Of a stretch of 32,037 nucleotides of DNA, positions 18,698 through 28,533 are shown in pieces. The DNA comes from an uncultured Pseudomonadota bacterium. Its GTDB lineage: Bacteria; Pseudomonadota; Gammaproteobacteria; Steroidobacterales; Steroidobacteraceae. A model generated the notes under the pieces. That model saw only the letters and a program-made list of their open reading frames with translations, searched no databases and was not told the DNA's origin. Every line of letters starts with the position of its first letter. Within the stretch, counting starts at the first letter, position 1. A program made the position numbers and the translations under genes. Location: assembly GCA_946479515.1 (NCBI GenBank), contig CAMLGF010000041.1, positions 1-32,037 on the forward strand. The letters run 5' to 3'.

Positions 18698-19072
18698 TCA
18701 TCCCGGCAGCAGGACCGCCGCGAGCACGTTTCGTTCTTCGCTGACCAGCACGTTGTACGTGCGGCACGCCGCCCCGACTTCCATCACTTCCAGACCGATC
18801 TTTCGCGTGGCGAACTCGGCGCGCAGCGCCGCGCCGGGAAAACGCTGCTGTGCGCCGGTCGACAGCACCACGACTTCCGGCCTGAGCTCGAACAGGGCGG
18901 TGAGATGTTCGGGCCGCAGCGACGCCACGTCGCGCGGCGGCCAATCCCGGATGAGCGTGGTGGCCGAGACCAGGCAGCTCACGCGGATCTGCTCTTCGCC
19001 CACGGTGATGGAGTCGCTGCCGTAGCGACGAATGAGGTGGATGCCCGCCGGCGCGTGCTGAGTGAACTTCAT
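18698..19072 (-). CDS. Mth938-like domain protein (DUF498, NDUFAF3-related)
   Basis: This small soluble protein has 124 residues. It shows the pattern of the Mth938/DUF498 family, to which Xanthomonas Xcc1710 and the mitochondrial complex I assembly factor NDUFAF3 belong: an N-terminal IHLIRRYGSDSITVGEE, a W in TTLIRDWPP, PEVVVLSTGAQQRFP, and the signature AACRTYNVLVSEERNVLAAVLL near the C-terminus. Its bacterial function is not established. It starts at ATG 19072 and diverges from the rpfE-like gene with only 20 bases between start codons, so both mRNAs must be nearly leaderless or their promoters lie inside the neighbouring gene. Confidence 0.93.
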   Translation of the reverse strand: MKFTQHAPAGIHLIRRYGSDSITVGEEQIRVSCLVSATTLIRDWPPRDVASLRPEHLTALFELRPEVVVLSTGAQQRFPGAALRAEFATRKIGLEVMEVGAACRTYNVLVSEERNVLAAVLLPG

Positions 19073-19092
19073 GGGTCCGATACGATACCGAC
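19073..19092. promoter_or_regulatory. 20-bp divergent start-to-start gap with overlapping -10-like hexamers
   Basis: Both flanking genes start at the edges of this gap. On the plus strand TACGAT occupies 19081-19086, exactly -12 to -7 of the ATG at 19093. On the minus strand TATCGT lies 10-15 bases before the ATG at 19072. No Shine-Dalgarno fits either start. Confidence 0.45.
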
Positions 19093-20082
19093 ATGCGCCG
19101 GCTCACGCTGATCCTCTCCGACCTGTACTTGCCGGAGGAATCCGTCAACGGCGATCTGCCGCAATCCCAGCCGCTGCCATCGCTCGACTGGCTGCTGCGA
19201 TACGCATCGACGCGGGCGGGCATCGCCGACTGGCGACGCTGGCTGGCCCGCGAGCTGGCGGCCGAAGCGCTGGCCGAACGTCCGCCGGCGCAGGTGCGCG
19301 CGCTGGCGGCGGGCATCGATCCGGGCGGAGTCTGGCTGGCGACGCCGGTGCGGCTGGAAGCGCGGCTCGATCATGTGCGGCTCGCGGATCGCGGCGTGCT
19401 GCGGCTGCCGCCCGATCAGCAACAGGCTCTCGCCCGGGAATTTCGCGCCACGTTCGCGCCGGAAGCGCTGGTGGCCGGCGACGACGGCGGCGCGTTGCTG
19501 CTGCGAGGCGGCCCGGAAGTCGAGGCGCGCACGGCGGATCCCACGCGTTTGCTCGACGCCGATGTGGGTCCCGCGCTGCCGACGGGACCCGGCGCCGTCG
19601 AGTTGCGCCGGCTCGGGGCGGAAATCGAAATGTGGTTGCCGGGTACGCGCGTCAACGCCGAGCGTGTGCGCGCCGGGTTGCATCCGATCAGCGCGCTCTG
19701 GCTCTGGGGCGGAGGTCCCGCCGATGCCAGGCCGTTGTCGGTGTCCGTCGACGAGTCGGTGCGCCTGTACGGCAGTGACGCATTCCTCGGCGCGCTGGCG
19801 ACGCTTGCGGCGACGCAGACGCTGCGCGCCGCGCCGCGTGGTTTTGGTGAGCTGACGAACGGCGTTCACGCGGTCGTCGAACTCGCACCCATGAGTGGCC
19901 CGGCCGACGAATCCCTGGCCACGCTCGAACGGCACTGGTTTGCCCCGGTACGCGGCGCGTTGATGAGCGGGCGACTCGATGCGGTGCAGCTGGTCGCCAA
20001 CGATTGCGTGTTCACGACACGGCCGCGCGCGCACTGGAAATTCTGGCGGCGACGGCGCGGCTGGCTGCAATCTCTCGCATAA
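19093..20082 (+). CDS. RpfE-like conserved protein (annotated in relatives as phosphoglycerate mutase-like)
   Basis: This is a 329-residue conserved protein. It resembles the family called RpfE-type regulatory protein in Xanthomonas and Burkholderia, sometimes labelled phosphoglycerate mutase-like. The match rests on MRRLTLILSDLYLPE at the start, LPSLDWLLRYA, the central EMWLPGT, HPISALWLWGGG (a very characteristic segment) and the C-terminal LERHWFAPVRGAL followed by a basic end. The position directly before recJ also matches the Xanthomonas rpf region. Biochemical function is not established. Recognition is by remembered motifs and synteny, so the label is probable rather than proven. recJ follows after 22 bases. 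Confidence 0.85.
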   Translation: MRRLTLILSDLYLPEESVNGDLPQSQPLPSLDWLLRYASTRAGIADWRRWLARELAAEALAERPPAQVRALAAGIDPGGVWLATPVRLEARLDHVRLADRGVLRLPPDQQQALAREFRATFAPEALVAGDDGGALLLRGGPEVEARTADPTRLLDADVGPALPTGPGAVELRRLGAEIEMWLPGTRVNAERVRAGLHPISALWLWGGGPADARPLSVSVDESVRLYGSDAFLGALATLAATQTLRAAPRGFGELTNGVHAVVELAPMSGPADESLATLERHWFAPVRGALMSGRLDAVQLVANDCVFTTRPRAHWKFWRRRRGWLQSLA

Positions 20083-20104
20083 TGGCTCGGATGGAAGGGC
20101 AGGC

Positions 20105-21814
20105 ATGGAACTGTTGATCGCGCGGCGCAGTTGCCCGGCGGAGGTGGCGGACCCCGGCCTGCATCCGGTGCTGCGCCGTGCGTACGCGGCGCGCGGCGTG
20201 CGTGACCGCGGCGAGCTGCTGTTGACGCTCGACCGGCTCATGCCCGTGGGTTCGCTCGAAGGCGTGGATGCCGCCGTGCAGATCATCCTCGCGCATCGCG
20301 AGCGCCGCATCCTGGTGGTCGGGGATTTCGACGCCGACGGCGCGACCAGCACGGCGCTCATCGTGCGTTGCCTGCGGTCCTGGGGATTTGCCGCAGTCGA
20401 TTTCCTGGTGCCGAACCGGTTCGAGTTCGGCTATGGCCTCACACCCGAAATCGTCGGCTTGGCGGCCGAGCGATCGCCGAGCCTGATCGTCACCGTGGAC
20501 AATGGCATCTCCAGCAATGCCGGAGTCGCGGCGGCACGCGCGCGCGGCATCCAGGTGCTGGTCACCGATCATCATCTGCCGGGGCCGGTGCTGCCGGACG
20601 CGGACGCCATCGTGAACCCGAACGTGCCGGGCAGTCGTTTCGGCAGCAAGGCACTGGCGGGTGTGGGAGTGGCGTTCTATGTGATGGCTGCCGTGCGCCG
20701 CGAGCTGGAGGCGCGCGGCACGCCGGTCCTGCCCGCAGTCACGGACTATCTCGATCTGGTTGCCTTGGGCACGGTCGCGGACCTGGTGCCGCTCGACTTG
20801 AACAACCGCGTGCTGGTGGCGCAGGGCATCCGGCGCATCCGTGCGGGGCGTGCCATTCCCGGCATCCGGGCCTTGCTGGCCATCGGCAATCGGCCCGGGC
20901 CCGCGGTGACCGCGGCCGATCTCGGTTTCACCATCGGCCCGCGGCTGAACGCCGCCGGCCGGCTCGATGACATGTCCATCGGCATCCGCTGCCTGCTGGC
21001 TGACAGCGACGCGGAAGCGCTGGCCCTGGCCACTCGCCTCGATCAATTGAACGCCGAGCGCCGCGAGATCGAAGCGCGCATGCAAGGAGCGGCGCTGAAC
21101 GCCGTGCGGCACTTGCGTGACGGCGCGGCGGAAGGATCGACCCGGCAGGGCGTCTGCCTGTTCGATCCGGATTGGCACCAGGGCGTGGTGGGTCTGGTCG
21201 CCAGCCGCATCAAGGATCGCATCCGCCGTCCGGTGATCGCCTTCGCGCGCGCGGGCGAGGGACTGCTGCGAGGTTCGGCGCGCTCGGTGTCGGGCATCCA
21301 CATCCGTGACGTGCTCGACGGCTTGGCGGCGCGCCACCCGGAGCTGATCAGCCGTTTCGGCGGCCACGCCATGGCCGCGGGACTCACGCTGGCGGAAGCC
21401 GATCTCGACGCGTTCGCGCGCGCATTCGACGCCGAGGTGGCGCGCTGGCGCGATCCGGGCGTGCCGACCAATCGCGTCGAGACCGACGGCGAGCTCAGCA
21501 GCGAGGAGATCGCGCTCGAGACCGCGCAGGCGCTGCGCGAGGGCGGTCCGTGGGGACAGGCCTTTCCCGAACCCTGCTTCGACGGCGTATTCGCCGTGAA
21601 GAACGCGCGCGTGGTCGGCGAGAAGCACCTCAAGATGTGGGTCACCTCGGGCGACGGCGCGCGCAGCTTCGATGCCATCGCCTTCAACTTCAAGGGGGCC
21701 GACGAGGACCCGCCTTTGCCCGAGGGCGACGTGCGCCTGGTGTATCGCCTCGACATCAACGAATACAAGGGCGAACGGCGGCTGCAGCTGCTGGTCGACC
21801 ACGTCCTGCCATGA
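20105..21814 (+). CDS. recJ: Single-stranded-DNA-specific 5'-3' exonuclease RecJ
   Basis: RecJ degrades single-stranded DNA 5' to 3' in recombination and mismatch repair. The 569-residue product has the DHH phosphoesterase motifs in order: DFDADGATST (74-83), VDNGIS (131-136) and VTDHHLPG with DHH at 155-157. The DHHA1 domain follows, with GGHAMAAGLTL in the C-terminal half, and then the OB-fold region ending RLQLLVDHVLP. I chose ATG 20105, which has a GGAAGGG-like site around 20094; the frame stays open upstream into the preceding gene but that segment is not RecJ-like. Length is normal. The order rpfE-like, recJ, then prfB and lysS matches the Xanthomonas neighbourhood apart from an inserted GNAT gene. 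Confidence 0.98.
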   Translation: MELLIARRSCPAEVADPGLHPVLRRAYAARGVRDRGELLLTLDRLMPVGSLEGVDAAVQIILAHRERRILVVGDFDADGATSTALIVRCLRSWGFAAVDFLVPNRFEFGYGLTPEIVGLAAERSPSLIVTVDNGISSNAGVAAARARGIQVLVTDHHLPGPVLPDADAIVNPNVPGSRFGSKALAGVGVAFYVMAAVRRELEARGTPVLPAVTDYLDLVALGTVADLVPLDLNNRVLVAQGIRRIRAGRAIPGIRALLAIGNRPGPAVTAADLGFTIGPRLNAAGRLDDMSIGIRCLLADSDAEALALATRLDQLNAERREIEARMQGAALNAVRHLRDGAAEGSTRQGVCLFDPDWHQGVVGLVASRIKDRIRRPVIAFARAGEGLLRGSARSVSGIHIRDVLDGLAARHPELISRFGGHAMAAGLTLAEADLDAFARAFDAEVARWRDPGVPTNRVETDGELSSEEIALETAQALREGGPWGQAFPEPCFDGVFAVKNARVVGEKHLKMWVTSGDGARSFDAIAFNFKGADEDPPLPEGDVRLVYRLDINEYKGERRLQLLVDHVLP

Positions 21815-21824
21815 GCAGGCCGCG

Positions 21825-22295
21825 ATGAGCCCGCAATGGACTAACTACACCATCTGCGCCGGCAGCCCGCTGGATGCGCAGGCGCGCGCGCTGATCGCCG
21901 AGCTGGATGCATTCAACAGCGAGCTGTATCCGGCGGAGAGCAATCACTTCGATTCGCCCGAGACGCTGGCGCAGGGACGCGGCATCTTCCTGATCGTGGA
22001 GCTGAACGGCGAGATCGTCGGTTGCGGCGCGGCCAAGCACTGCGGCGGATGGGCGGAACTCAAGCGCATGTACCTGCGCCCCAAGGCGCGTGGCGGCGGC
22101 ATCGCGCTGGCGATGCTGGTGAAGCTGCTCGACTGGGCGCGTGCGGAAGGGCTGCCGCTGGCGCGCCTGGAGACCGGCAATGTCAGCGTGGGGGCGCTGC
22201 GTTTGTACCGGCGCGCGGGCTTCCGCGAGATTCCCGCCTTTCCACCCTACCGGCCGGACCCGCTGTCGATATTCATGGAGCGCGCTCTCAGGTAG
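21825..22295 (+). CDS. GNAT-family N-acetyltransferase
   Basis: This 156-residue acetyl-CoA-dependent acetyltransferase of unknown acceptor shows the GNAT order: an N-terminal segment with AELDAFNSELYPAESNHF, a strand GEIVGCGA, the acetyl-CoA motif A as ELKRMYLRPKARGGGIALAML (about 78-98, with the R-x-x-G-x-A turn), and motif B as LETGNVSVGALRLYRRAGF. The end PYRPDPLSIFMERAL is common in a subgroup of small GNATs annotated as putative acetyltransferases. ATG 21825 is 10 bases after the recJ stop. A five-codon ATG frame at 21811 overlaps the stop but is not a gene. Confidence 0.93.
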   Translation: MSPQWTNYTICAGSPLDAQARALIAELDAFNSELYPAESNHFDSPETLAQGRGIFLIVELNGEIVGCGAAKHCGGWAELKRMYLRPKARGGGIALAMLVKLLDWARAEGLPLARLETGNVSVGALRLYRRAGFREIPAFPPYRPDPLSIFMERALR

Positions 22296-22324
22296 GATGC
22301 GCGCCCCGCTTGCAGCGAATACCT

Positions 22325-23422
22325 ATGCCACTCGAACTCGGCCAATTGAAGCGTCAGCTCAAGGACCTGGAGGAGCGTATGAGCTCCTTGAGGGGGTTTC
22401 TTTGAGTACGACCAGAAGAAAGAACGCCTAGAAGAAGTCAGCCGCGAGCTCGAAGATCCGGCTGTCTGGCAGAAGCCCGAGAAGGCCCAGGAGCTGGGCA
22501 AGGACCGCGCGCGGCTCACCACCGAGCTGGCGCAGATGGACAAGGCCACGGGCAGCATCAGCAGCGCCGTCGAATTGCTCGAGCTCGCCGAGGGCGAGAA
22601 CGACGAGGCCATGGCGCGCGAGATCGAGAGCGACGCCGCCAAGCTCGAGGCCGAGGTACGCAAGCTCGAGTTCAAGCGCATGTTCCGCGGCGAGATGGAT
22701 GCGCACAACGCCTTCGTCGACATCCAGGCCGGCGCCGGCGGCACCGAGGCGCAGGACTGGGCGCAGATGCTGCTGCGCATGTATCTCAAGTGGGCGGCGC
22801 AGCGCGGATTCGACGCCGAGGTCATCGACAGCAATCCCGGCGAAGTCGCCGGCATGAAGAGCGCCACGGTCGAGATCAAGGGTGAGTACGCCTATGGCTG
22901 GCTGCGCACCGAAACCGGCGTGCATCGCCTGGTGCGCAAGTCGCCGTTCGATTCCGGCAATCGCCGCCACACCTCGTTCGCGTCGGTATTCGTCTCCCCG
23001 GAAGTGGACGACGACATCAAGGTGGATCTGAACCCCGCCGACATCACCATGGACGTGTACCGGTCGAGCGGCGCCGGCGGTCAGCACGTCAACAAGACCG
23101 AATCGGCGGTGCGCCTGACGCACGGGCCCACGGGTCTCGTCGTGGCCTGCCAGAACGAGCGCAGCCAGCACAAGAACCGCGCCACGGCCATGAAGATGCT
23201 GAAGGCGAAGTTGTACGAGCTGGAATTCAACAAGCGCAACGCCGCGGCCAAGGTGCTCGAGGACTCCAAGAGCGACGTGAGCTGGGGCAACCAGATACGC
23301 TCCTACGTCCTCGACCAGTCGCGCATCAAGGACCTGCGCACCGACGTGGAGATCGGCGACACCAACAAGGTGCTCGACGGCAATCTCGATCCCTTCATGG
23401 AAGCATCGCTCAAGGCGGGACT

Positions 23423-23426
<4 letters not shown>
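22325..23426 (+). CDS. prfB: Peptide chain release factor 2 with programmed +1 frameshift
   Basis: RF2 releases peptides at UAA and UGA. The first frame (22325-22402) encodes 26 residues, [11 protein letters not shown]...SSLRGFL, and meets UGA at 22403-22405. A +1 shift at CUU-U gives the second frame from 22404 to 23426, about 340 residues, for a total near 366 (E. coli RF2 is 365). The long frame contains the stop-recognition SPF motif ([13 protein letters not shown]) and the catalytic GGQ ([15 protein letters not shown]). Both parts together match RF2 throughout, so the in-frame UGA is regulatory and not a defect. The stop overlaps the lysS start (GTGA), so the two are translationally coupled, as in many gammaproteobacteria. 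Confidence 0.98.
22391..22406 (+). promoter_or_regulatory. prfB programmed frameshift site with internal Shine-Dalgarno
   Basis: AGGGGG (22391-22396) lies three bases before the slippery CTTTGA (22400-22405), the classic RF2 autoregulatory arrangement. Low RF2 slows UGA decoding and favours slip of the CUU-reading tRNA onto UUU. The site AGGGGGTTTCTTTGAG differs from the E. coli version only at a few positions. Confidence 0.96.
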
Positions 23427-24976
<1,550 letters not shown>

Positions 24977-24979
24977 CCC

Positions 24980-25804
24980 GTGGCGCCGGGAACCGGGGCG
25001 CCGCGGGACCGTCCCGTCGGCGTGTTCGATTCCGGCGTGGGTGGTTTGACCGTGCTGCGGGCGTTGCATGCAGCCCTGCCGCACGAAGATTTCCTGTACC
25101 TCGGCGACACCGCGAGGCTGCCGTACGGCACCAAGAGTCCAGGGACCGTCGCCCGGTATTCGGTGCGGGCGGCCGAGACCCTGGTGGAGCGCGGCATCAA
25201 GACGCTGGTGGTGGCCTGCAATACCGCCTCCGCGAGCGCGCTGCCGGCGCTGCGCGAGCGATTCTCCTCGCTGCCGGTCATCGGCGTGATCGAACCCGGT
25301 GCGCGGGCGGCCTGCGAGGCCAGTGCCAGCGGTCGCATCGCCGTGCTGGCCACCGAGGGCACGGTGCAGGGCGGCGCGTATCTCGAGGCAATCCTCGCCA
25401 TCCGGCCGGACGCGCATGTCACCCAGGTCGCGGCGCAGGTCTTCGTGGCGCTCGCCGAAGAGGGCTGGAGCGAAGGCGCAGCGGTCGAGGCCGTGACCGA
25501 GCGCTACCTGGCGCATCTCGATGCGCGCATCGACACCGTGGTGCTCGGCTGCACGCACTTCCCCCTGTTGGCGGGCGCCATCGCACGCCAAGTCGGCCCC
25601 GGACGGCAGGTGGTGGATTCGGCGGCGACCACCGCGCGGGCCACGGGCGCGGAACTCGCGGCGCGCGGACTGCAGCGCGAAGCCTCGCACCGGGGCGAAT
25701 TGCGCCTGCTCGCCACCGACGGCGCGGATCGGTTCGCGCGGGTGGGGCAGCGATTCCTGGGTGCCGCGATCACCGAACGCGCGGTCGAATTGGTCGATTT
25801 GTAA
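24980..25804 (+). CDS. murI: Glutamate racemase
   Basis: MurI interconverts L- and D-glutamate and so supplies D-Glu for peptidoglycan. The 274-residue product shows GVFDSGVGGLTVLR near the N-terminus (catalytic Asp-Ser), YLGDTARLPYG, the first catalytic cysteine in VVACNTASA (Cys80) and the second in LGCTHFPLL (Cys191), all in the usual spacing. Start GTG 24980 lies three bases beyond the lysS TGA. The first ten residues are family-atypical and Gly/Pro-rich, and no better start is visible. A 94-base gap follows before the next gene. Confidence 0.97.
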   Translation: MAPGTGAPRDRPVGVFDSGVGGLTVLRALHAALPHEDFLYLGDTARLPYGTKSPGTVARYSVRAAETLVERGIKTLVVACNTASASALPALRERFSSLPVIGVIEPGARAACEASASGRIAVLATEGTVQGGAYLEAILAIRPDAHVTQVAAQVFVALAEEGWSEGAAVEAVTERYLAHLDARIDTVVLGCTHFPLLAGAIARQVGPGRQVVDSAATTARATGAELAARGLQREASHRGELRLLATDGADRFARVGQRFLGAAITERAVELVDL

Positions 25805-25898
25805 GACTGATCTTTAGCCGCGGTCGTGTTATGTCGTTAAACTCTGCGCCTCTGACAACACCCGGGCACGAGAACCGGAAGAAGCAAAGGGAAACTGG

Positions 25899-26771
25899 AT
25901 GAGAGAACGGTCAGGAGTCGCCCACGATCGCGCCGTGATGCCCATGCGCTATGGGTTCGCGGACACCTTGTCGGGGCAGCTGCATTTCCGCGCCTGCGGC
26001 GCCGGTCCGGACATCGTGCTGTTGCCCTGGTTGCCGGCCAGCGGCCGCATGTACGACGCGGTCATGGTGCATCTGGCCCGCGCCGGCTTTCGCGCCATCG
26101 CCTTCGATCTCGCCGGCACCGGCCGTTCGCACAAGAAGTGCAAGAACTGGACGATGCAGCAATACGCGCAGGATGTGCTCGAGGCCTGCGGCTCGTTGCA
26201 CACCGTGCCCTACACCGTGGTCGGCGGCCGTTTCTCCGCTTCGGTGGCCGTCGAGATGTTGTTAGCTTCGCCCGCGCAGGTGACGGGCGCGGTGCTCGAC
26301 GGCGTGCTCGGCCTGGCACCGGAGGAAATCCGCAAGATGACGCCGTACACCGGCGGCCTGAATCCGAAACTGGGCGGTGATGGTTCCTGGCAGGCTTTCC
26401 CGTTCGAAGCGATGGTCCGCATGCTCAAGGAGTGGGACCCGTCCTTCGAGCTCACCCAGCAGACCCTGCCGCTCGTGTACGAGTACGTGCGCGACTACCT
26501 GGAGCTGGGTTACGACGCCATCGTGGCCGGCGCCGAGGCCGATGCCCGCAAGGACAAGCCCGCCTATGACGTACTCGCCCGGCTCGGCGAGGTGTCGCAA
26601 CGGGTGCTCATCATGACCTCGGACACCGATGCGCTCGCGCCGGCCTACAACCGTGCGTTGGAACGCGCGCGCAATTCACGCGGCCACAAGTTCGCGGGAA
26701 ATCATCCGGTGCTCACGCCCGCGCGCGCGGGCGAGTACGCCCAGGTGGTCGTGTCCTTCGCGCGTAGATAG
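25899..26771 (+). CDS. Alpha/beta-hydrolase-fold protein lacking the nucleophile serine
   Basis: This 290-residue alpha/beta-hydrolase-fold protein shows the early strand-turn PDIVLLPWLPASGRMYDAV, the strand FRAIAFDLAGTGRS (normally the oxyanion and lid-proximal region), and the post-lid acid strand VLIMTSDTDALAP. A histidine is available in GNHPVLTP. The nucleophile elbow, normally G-x-S-x-G, reads G-G-R-F-S, placing Arg111 where the serine should be. Two serines follow, but they are out of the elbow position. It may be a pseudo-enzyme or use another residue. ATG 25899 has AAAGGGA at 25886-25892. It lies tail to tail with ygfZ, two bases apart. I do not recognise a specific subfamily. Confidence 0.85.
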   Translation: MRERSGVAHDRAVMPMRYGFADTLSGQLHFRACGAGPDIVLLPWLPASGRMYDAVMVHLARAGFRAIAFDLAGTGRSHKKCKNWTMQQYAQDVLEACGSLHTVPYTVVGGRFSASVAVEMLLASPAQVTGAVLDGVLGLAPEEIRKMTPYTGGLNPKLGGDGSWQAFPFEAMVRMLKEWDPSFELTQQTLPLVYEYVRDYLELGYDAIVAGAEADARKDKPAYDVLARLGEVSQRVLIMTSDTDALAPAYNRALERARNSRGHKFAGNHPVLTPARAGEYAQVVVSFARR

Positions 26772-26773
26772 GC

Positions 26774-27511
26774 TCAGGCGGGCAGTTCATAGGGCAGCGG
26801 CAGCGGGCCGCTCACCTCGACGGCAGGCGCGTCCGCCGCCGCAGGCGGGTCGCCGCTGGCATCGCCAACCGCGAAAGTGCCGACGGCGAGGATTTCCTGC
26901 CGGCCGTCCGGCGTCGCCGCCACGCGTACCACGCTCAACGTGCGGCCGTCGGGGGCGCGTGCCGTGTCGCCGGGGGCGAGCGCCACGCCGGCATTGAGCC
27001 AGCGCTGCGCGCGCCGCTTCACGCGGCCGCGATAGTGCGCGCGCGCGATCACCTCCTGGCCCGTGTAGCAGCCCTTGTCGAAGGCAATGGCGCCTAACAA
27101 GTCGAGATTGAGCATCTGGGCCACGAATGCCTCGCTGGTCGCGCGGTAGACCTCGGGAATTCCGGCGCGGACTGCCGCGAGCGAAGCCACGGCCGCGGGT
27201 GTCTCGCCGGCTTCCTCGATGCGCACCTTGGCGCGAAGGACGAACCTGCGCAGCCGTTCGATCACCGGGGCCAGCAGCTCGGCGGGCAGCGCGGCGCCGA
27301 ACTCCTCGGCGCCGATGCGCGTGATGTCGAGAATGGCGATGACCCTGCCCTGCGGATTGTGCAAACCAGCCAGCGTGGCAGCGCCCGCTGTGAGCTTCTC
27401 CACGTCGGCGGAGAGCTGACCCTGCAGGAATTTCGCCGCATCGGCACCGCAGACCCGGAAGGAGCGGCGTTCGTCGCGTGCGTCGGAGTGGCCGTTGGAA
27501 GGAATGCTCAT
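26774..27511 (-). CDS. ygfZ: YgfZ/GcvT-domain tetrahydrofolate-binding iron-sulfur protein
   Basis: YgfZ helps maintain certain iron-sulfur enzymes through a folate-dependent role. The 245-residue protein has an N-terminal GcvT-like part with FRVCGADAAKFLQGQLSADV and LHNPQGRVIAILDI, and the diagnostic motif KGCYTGQEVIAR with the conserved cysteine (about 148). It is shorter than E. coli YgfZ (326 residues), as in many other proteobacteria. The start ATG 27511 has no visible Shine-Dalgarno. It is divergent from the SDHAF4 gene, 61 bases away, and so borders the succinate dehydrogenase locus, whose SdhB subunit carries three iron-sulfur clusters. Confidence 0.95.
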   Translation of the reverse strand: MSIPSNGHSDARDERRSFRVCGADAAKFLQGQLSADVEKLTAGAATLAGLHNPQGRVIAILDITRIGAEEFGAALPAELLAPVIERLRRFVLRAKVRIEEAGETPAAVASLAAVRAGIPEVYRATSEAFVAQMLNLDLLGAIAFDKGCYTGQEVIARAHYRGRVKRRAQRWLNAGVALAPGDTARAPDGRTLSVVRVAATPDGRQEILAVGTFAVGDASGDPPAAADAPAVEVSGPLPLPYELPA

Positions 27512-27558
27512 CTTTGTTTTTGCAGGGGTTTCAAGTGGCCGCAGAGGCGCGATTCTGG

Positions 27559-27564
27559 CAGAAT
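27559..27564 (+). promoter_or_regulatory. Possible -10 element (CAGAAT) of the sdh operon
   Basis: CAGAAT lies 9-14 bases before GTG 27573 of the first gene of the SDH cluster, within the gap that divides it from ygfZ. The spacing suggests a transcript starting at or next to the GTG. The -35 region is only weakly matched. Confidence 0.4.
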
Positions 27565-27572
27565 TCGCTGCC

Positions 27573-27749
27573 GTGCCGAACGCTCAGCCCGAGAACCCCG
27601 CCGCGAATGTCACCGATGTGCGGGCTGCCGCGGAGGTTCCAACCCCCGCTGCAAAGCCCGCCGCACCCGCCGAGATCGGCGGGCCCAAGGGCCCCGAGCC
27701 CACGCGATTCGGCGATTGGGAACGAAATGGCCGCTGCGTCGATTTTTAG
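27573..27749 (+). CDS. SDHAF4-type succinate dehydrogenase assembly factor (DUF1674)
   Basis: This tiny 58-residue protein has a low-complexity Ala/Pro-rich first half and the strongly conserved C-terminal motif GGPKGPEPTRFGDWERNGRCVDF (about 36-58) of DUF1674. That family includes mitochondrial SDHAF4 (yeast Sdh8), which binds the free flavinated SdhA subunit and protects it until assembly. I chose GTG 27573 because it leaves a natural 58-residue protein. In-frame ATG codons at 27495 and 27504 would run through the ygfZ start and give a non-family N-terminus. Position as first gene of the sdh cluster, 12 bases before sdhC, fits an assembly role here. Confidence 0.93.
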   Translation: MPNAQPENPAANVTDVRAAAEVPTPAAKPAAPAEIGGPKGPEPTRFGDWERNGRCVDF

Positions 27750-27761
27750 GAACCGCCCCTG

Positions 27762-28154
27762 ATGCCTCCGCGCCCGCTATCGCCACACCTCGGCGTGTAC
27801 AAGTTCATGTACACGATGTCGCTGTCCATCCTGCATCGCATCACCGGGGTCGCGGCTTCGATCGGATTCCTCCTGTTCGCGTGGTGGCTGATGGCGCTGG
27901 CCACCGGGCACGATGCCTATGCGCGCATCATGCAGTTCCTGGCCACGCCGCTCGCCAAACTACTGCTGGTGGGTTTCACTTTCGCGTTCGTCTATCACTT
28001 CTGCAACGGCATCCGCCACCTCGTGTGGGATACCGGCCATGGTCTGGAGCGCGTCCAGGCCCGCCGCAGCGGCGCGCTGGTCGTGGCCGCGTCGCTGCTG
28101 CTGACCGCGCTGGTGGTGTGGCTCGGCTGCCGTGCCTTCGGGGCTGCGTCATGA
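27762..28154 (+). CDS. sdhC: Succinate dehydrogenase cytochrome b556 subunit
   Basis: SdhC is one of two membrane anchors of complex II, binding heme b and ubiquinone in the inner membrane. The 130-residue protein has three membrane segments (about 28-48, 63-82 and 104-123). It carries the SILHRITGV motif (Arg26 in the quinone-site region) and the heme-ligand histidine in [13 protein letters not shown] (His79). Sequence order and spacing match E. coli SdhC. It is 12 bases downstream of SDHAF4 and its stop overlaps the sdhD start (ATGA), so the anchors are translationally coupled. Confidence 0.97.
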   Translation: MPPRPLSPHLGVYKFMYTMSLSILHRITGVAASIGFLLFAWWLMALATGHDAYARIMQFLATPLAKLLLVGFTFAFVYHFCNGIRHLVWDTGHGLERVQARRSGALVVAASLLLTALVVWLGCRAFGAAS

Positions 28155-28528
28155 GCCTGCGCTCGCCGCTCGGCCGGGTACTGGGGCGCGGCTCGGCCGG
28201 CGAGGGCGTTGGCCACTGGTGGGTGCAGCGGGTGACCGCCGTGGCGCTGCTGCCGCTCACGGCATGGTTCGCCTGGTCGCTGCTCGGTCTGCGGCTGCAG
28301 TCCTACGACGAGGTGCGCGGGTGGTTAGGTCAGCCTTGGGTGGCGGTGCCGTCCATCCTGCTGGTGGTCACGCTGGCCTGGCATTCCAAGCTCGGCATCC
28401 AGGTGGTCATCGAAGACTATGTGCACGGCAAGGTCGCGAAAACCTCCCTGCTGCTGCTGTCGCTGTTCGTGCACGCCGCCGCCGCCGTGGCCGCGGTGTT
28501 CGCCATCCTGCTGCTGGCGCTTTCCTGA
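28151..28528 (+). CDS. sdhD: Succinate dehydrogenase hydrophobic membrane anchor subunit
   Basis: SdhD is the second membrane anchor of complex II. The 125-residue protein has three membrane segments (about 28-46, 63-82 and 96-120). [19 protein letters not shown] is at the first helix, and [19 protein letters not shown] contains the heme-side histidine (78) and the D-Y pair (89-90) that contributes to the quinone site in known structures. The open frame begins at ATG 28151 inside the sdhC stop; longer upstream extension is spurious. sdhA follows after five bases. Confidence 0.97.
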   Translation: MSLRSPLGRVLGRGSAGEGVGHWWVQRVTAVALLPLTAWFAWSLLGLRLQSYDEVRGWLGQPWVAVPSILLVVTLAWHSKLGIQVVIEDYVHGKVAKTSLLLLSLFVHAAAAVAAVFAILLLALS

Positions 28529-28533
28529 TCCAC

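Noticed and set aside
18477..19316. Minus-strand open frame crossing the palindromic element
   Set aside because: It is out of frame with the Mth938-like gene and overlaps the element and the rpfE-like gene start; no family resemblance.
20012..21802. 596-residue minus-strand open frame antisense to recJ
   Set aside because: It is fully antisense to recJ, biased in composition, and has no recognisable motif.
22325..22405. prfB as a broken gene because of the internal UGA
   Set aside because: The stop sits in the standard RF2 frameshift context, and both frames together make a full-length RF2.
25805..25898. Regulatory RNA or terminator between murI and the alpha/beta-hydrolase gene
   Set aside because: The 94 bases contain no convincing hairpin or T-run; only a vague TAAACT hexamer, too weak to list as a promoter.
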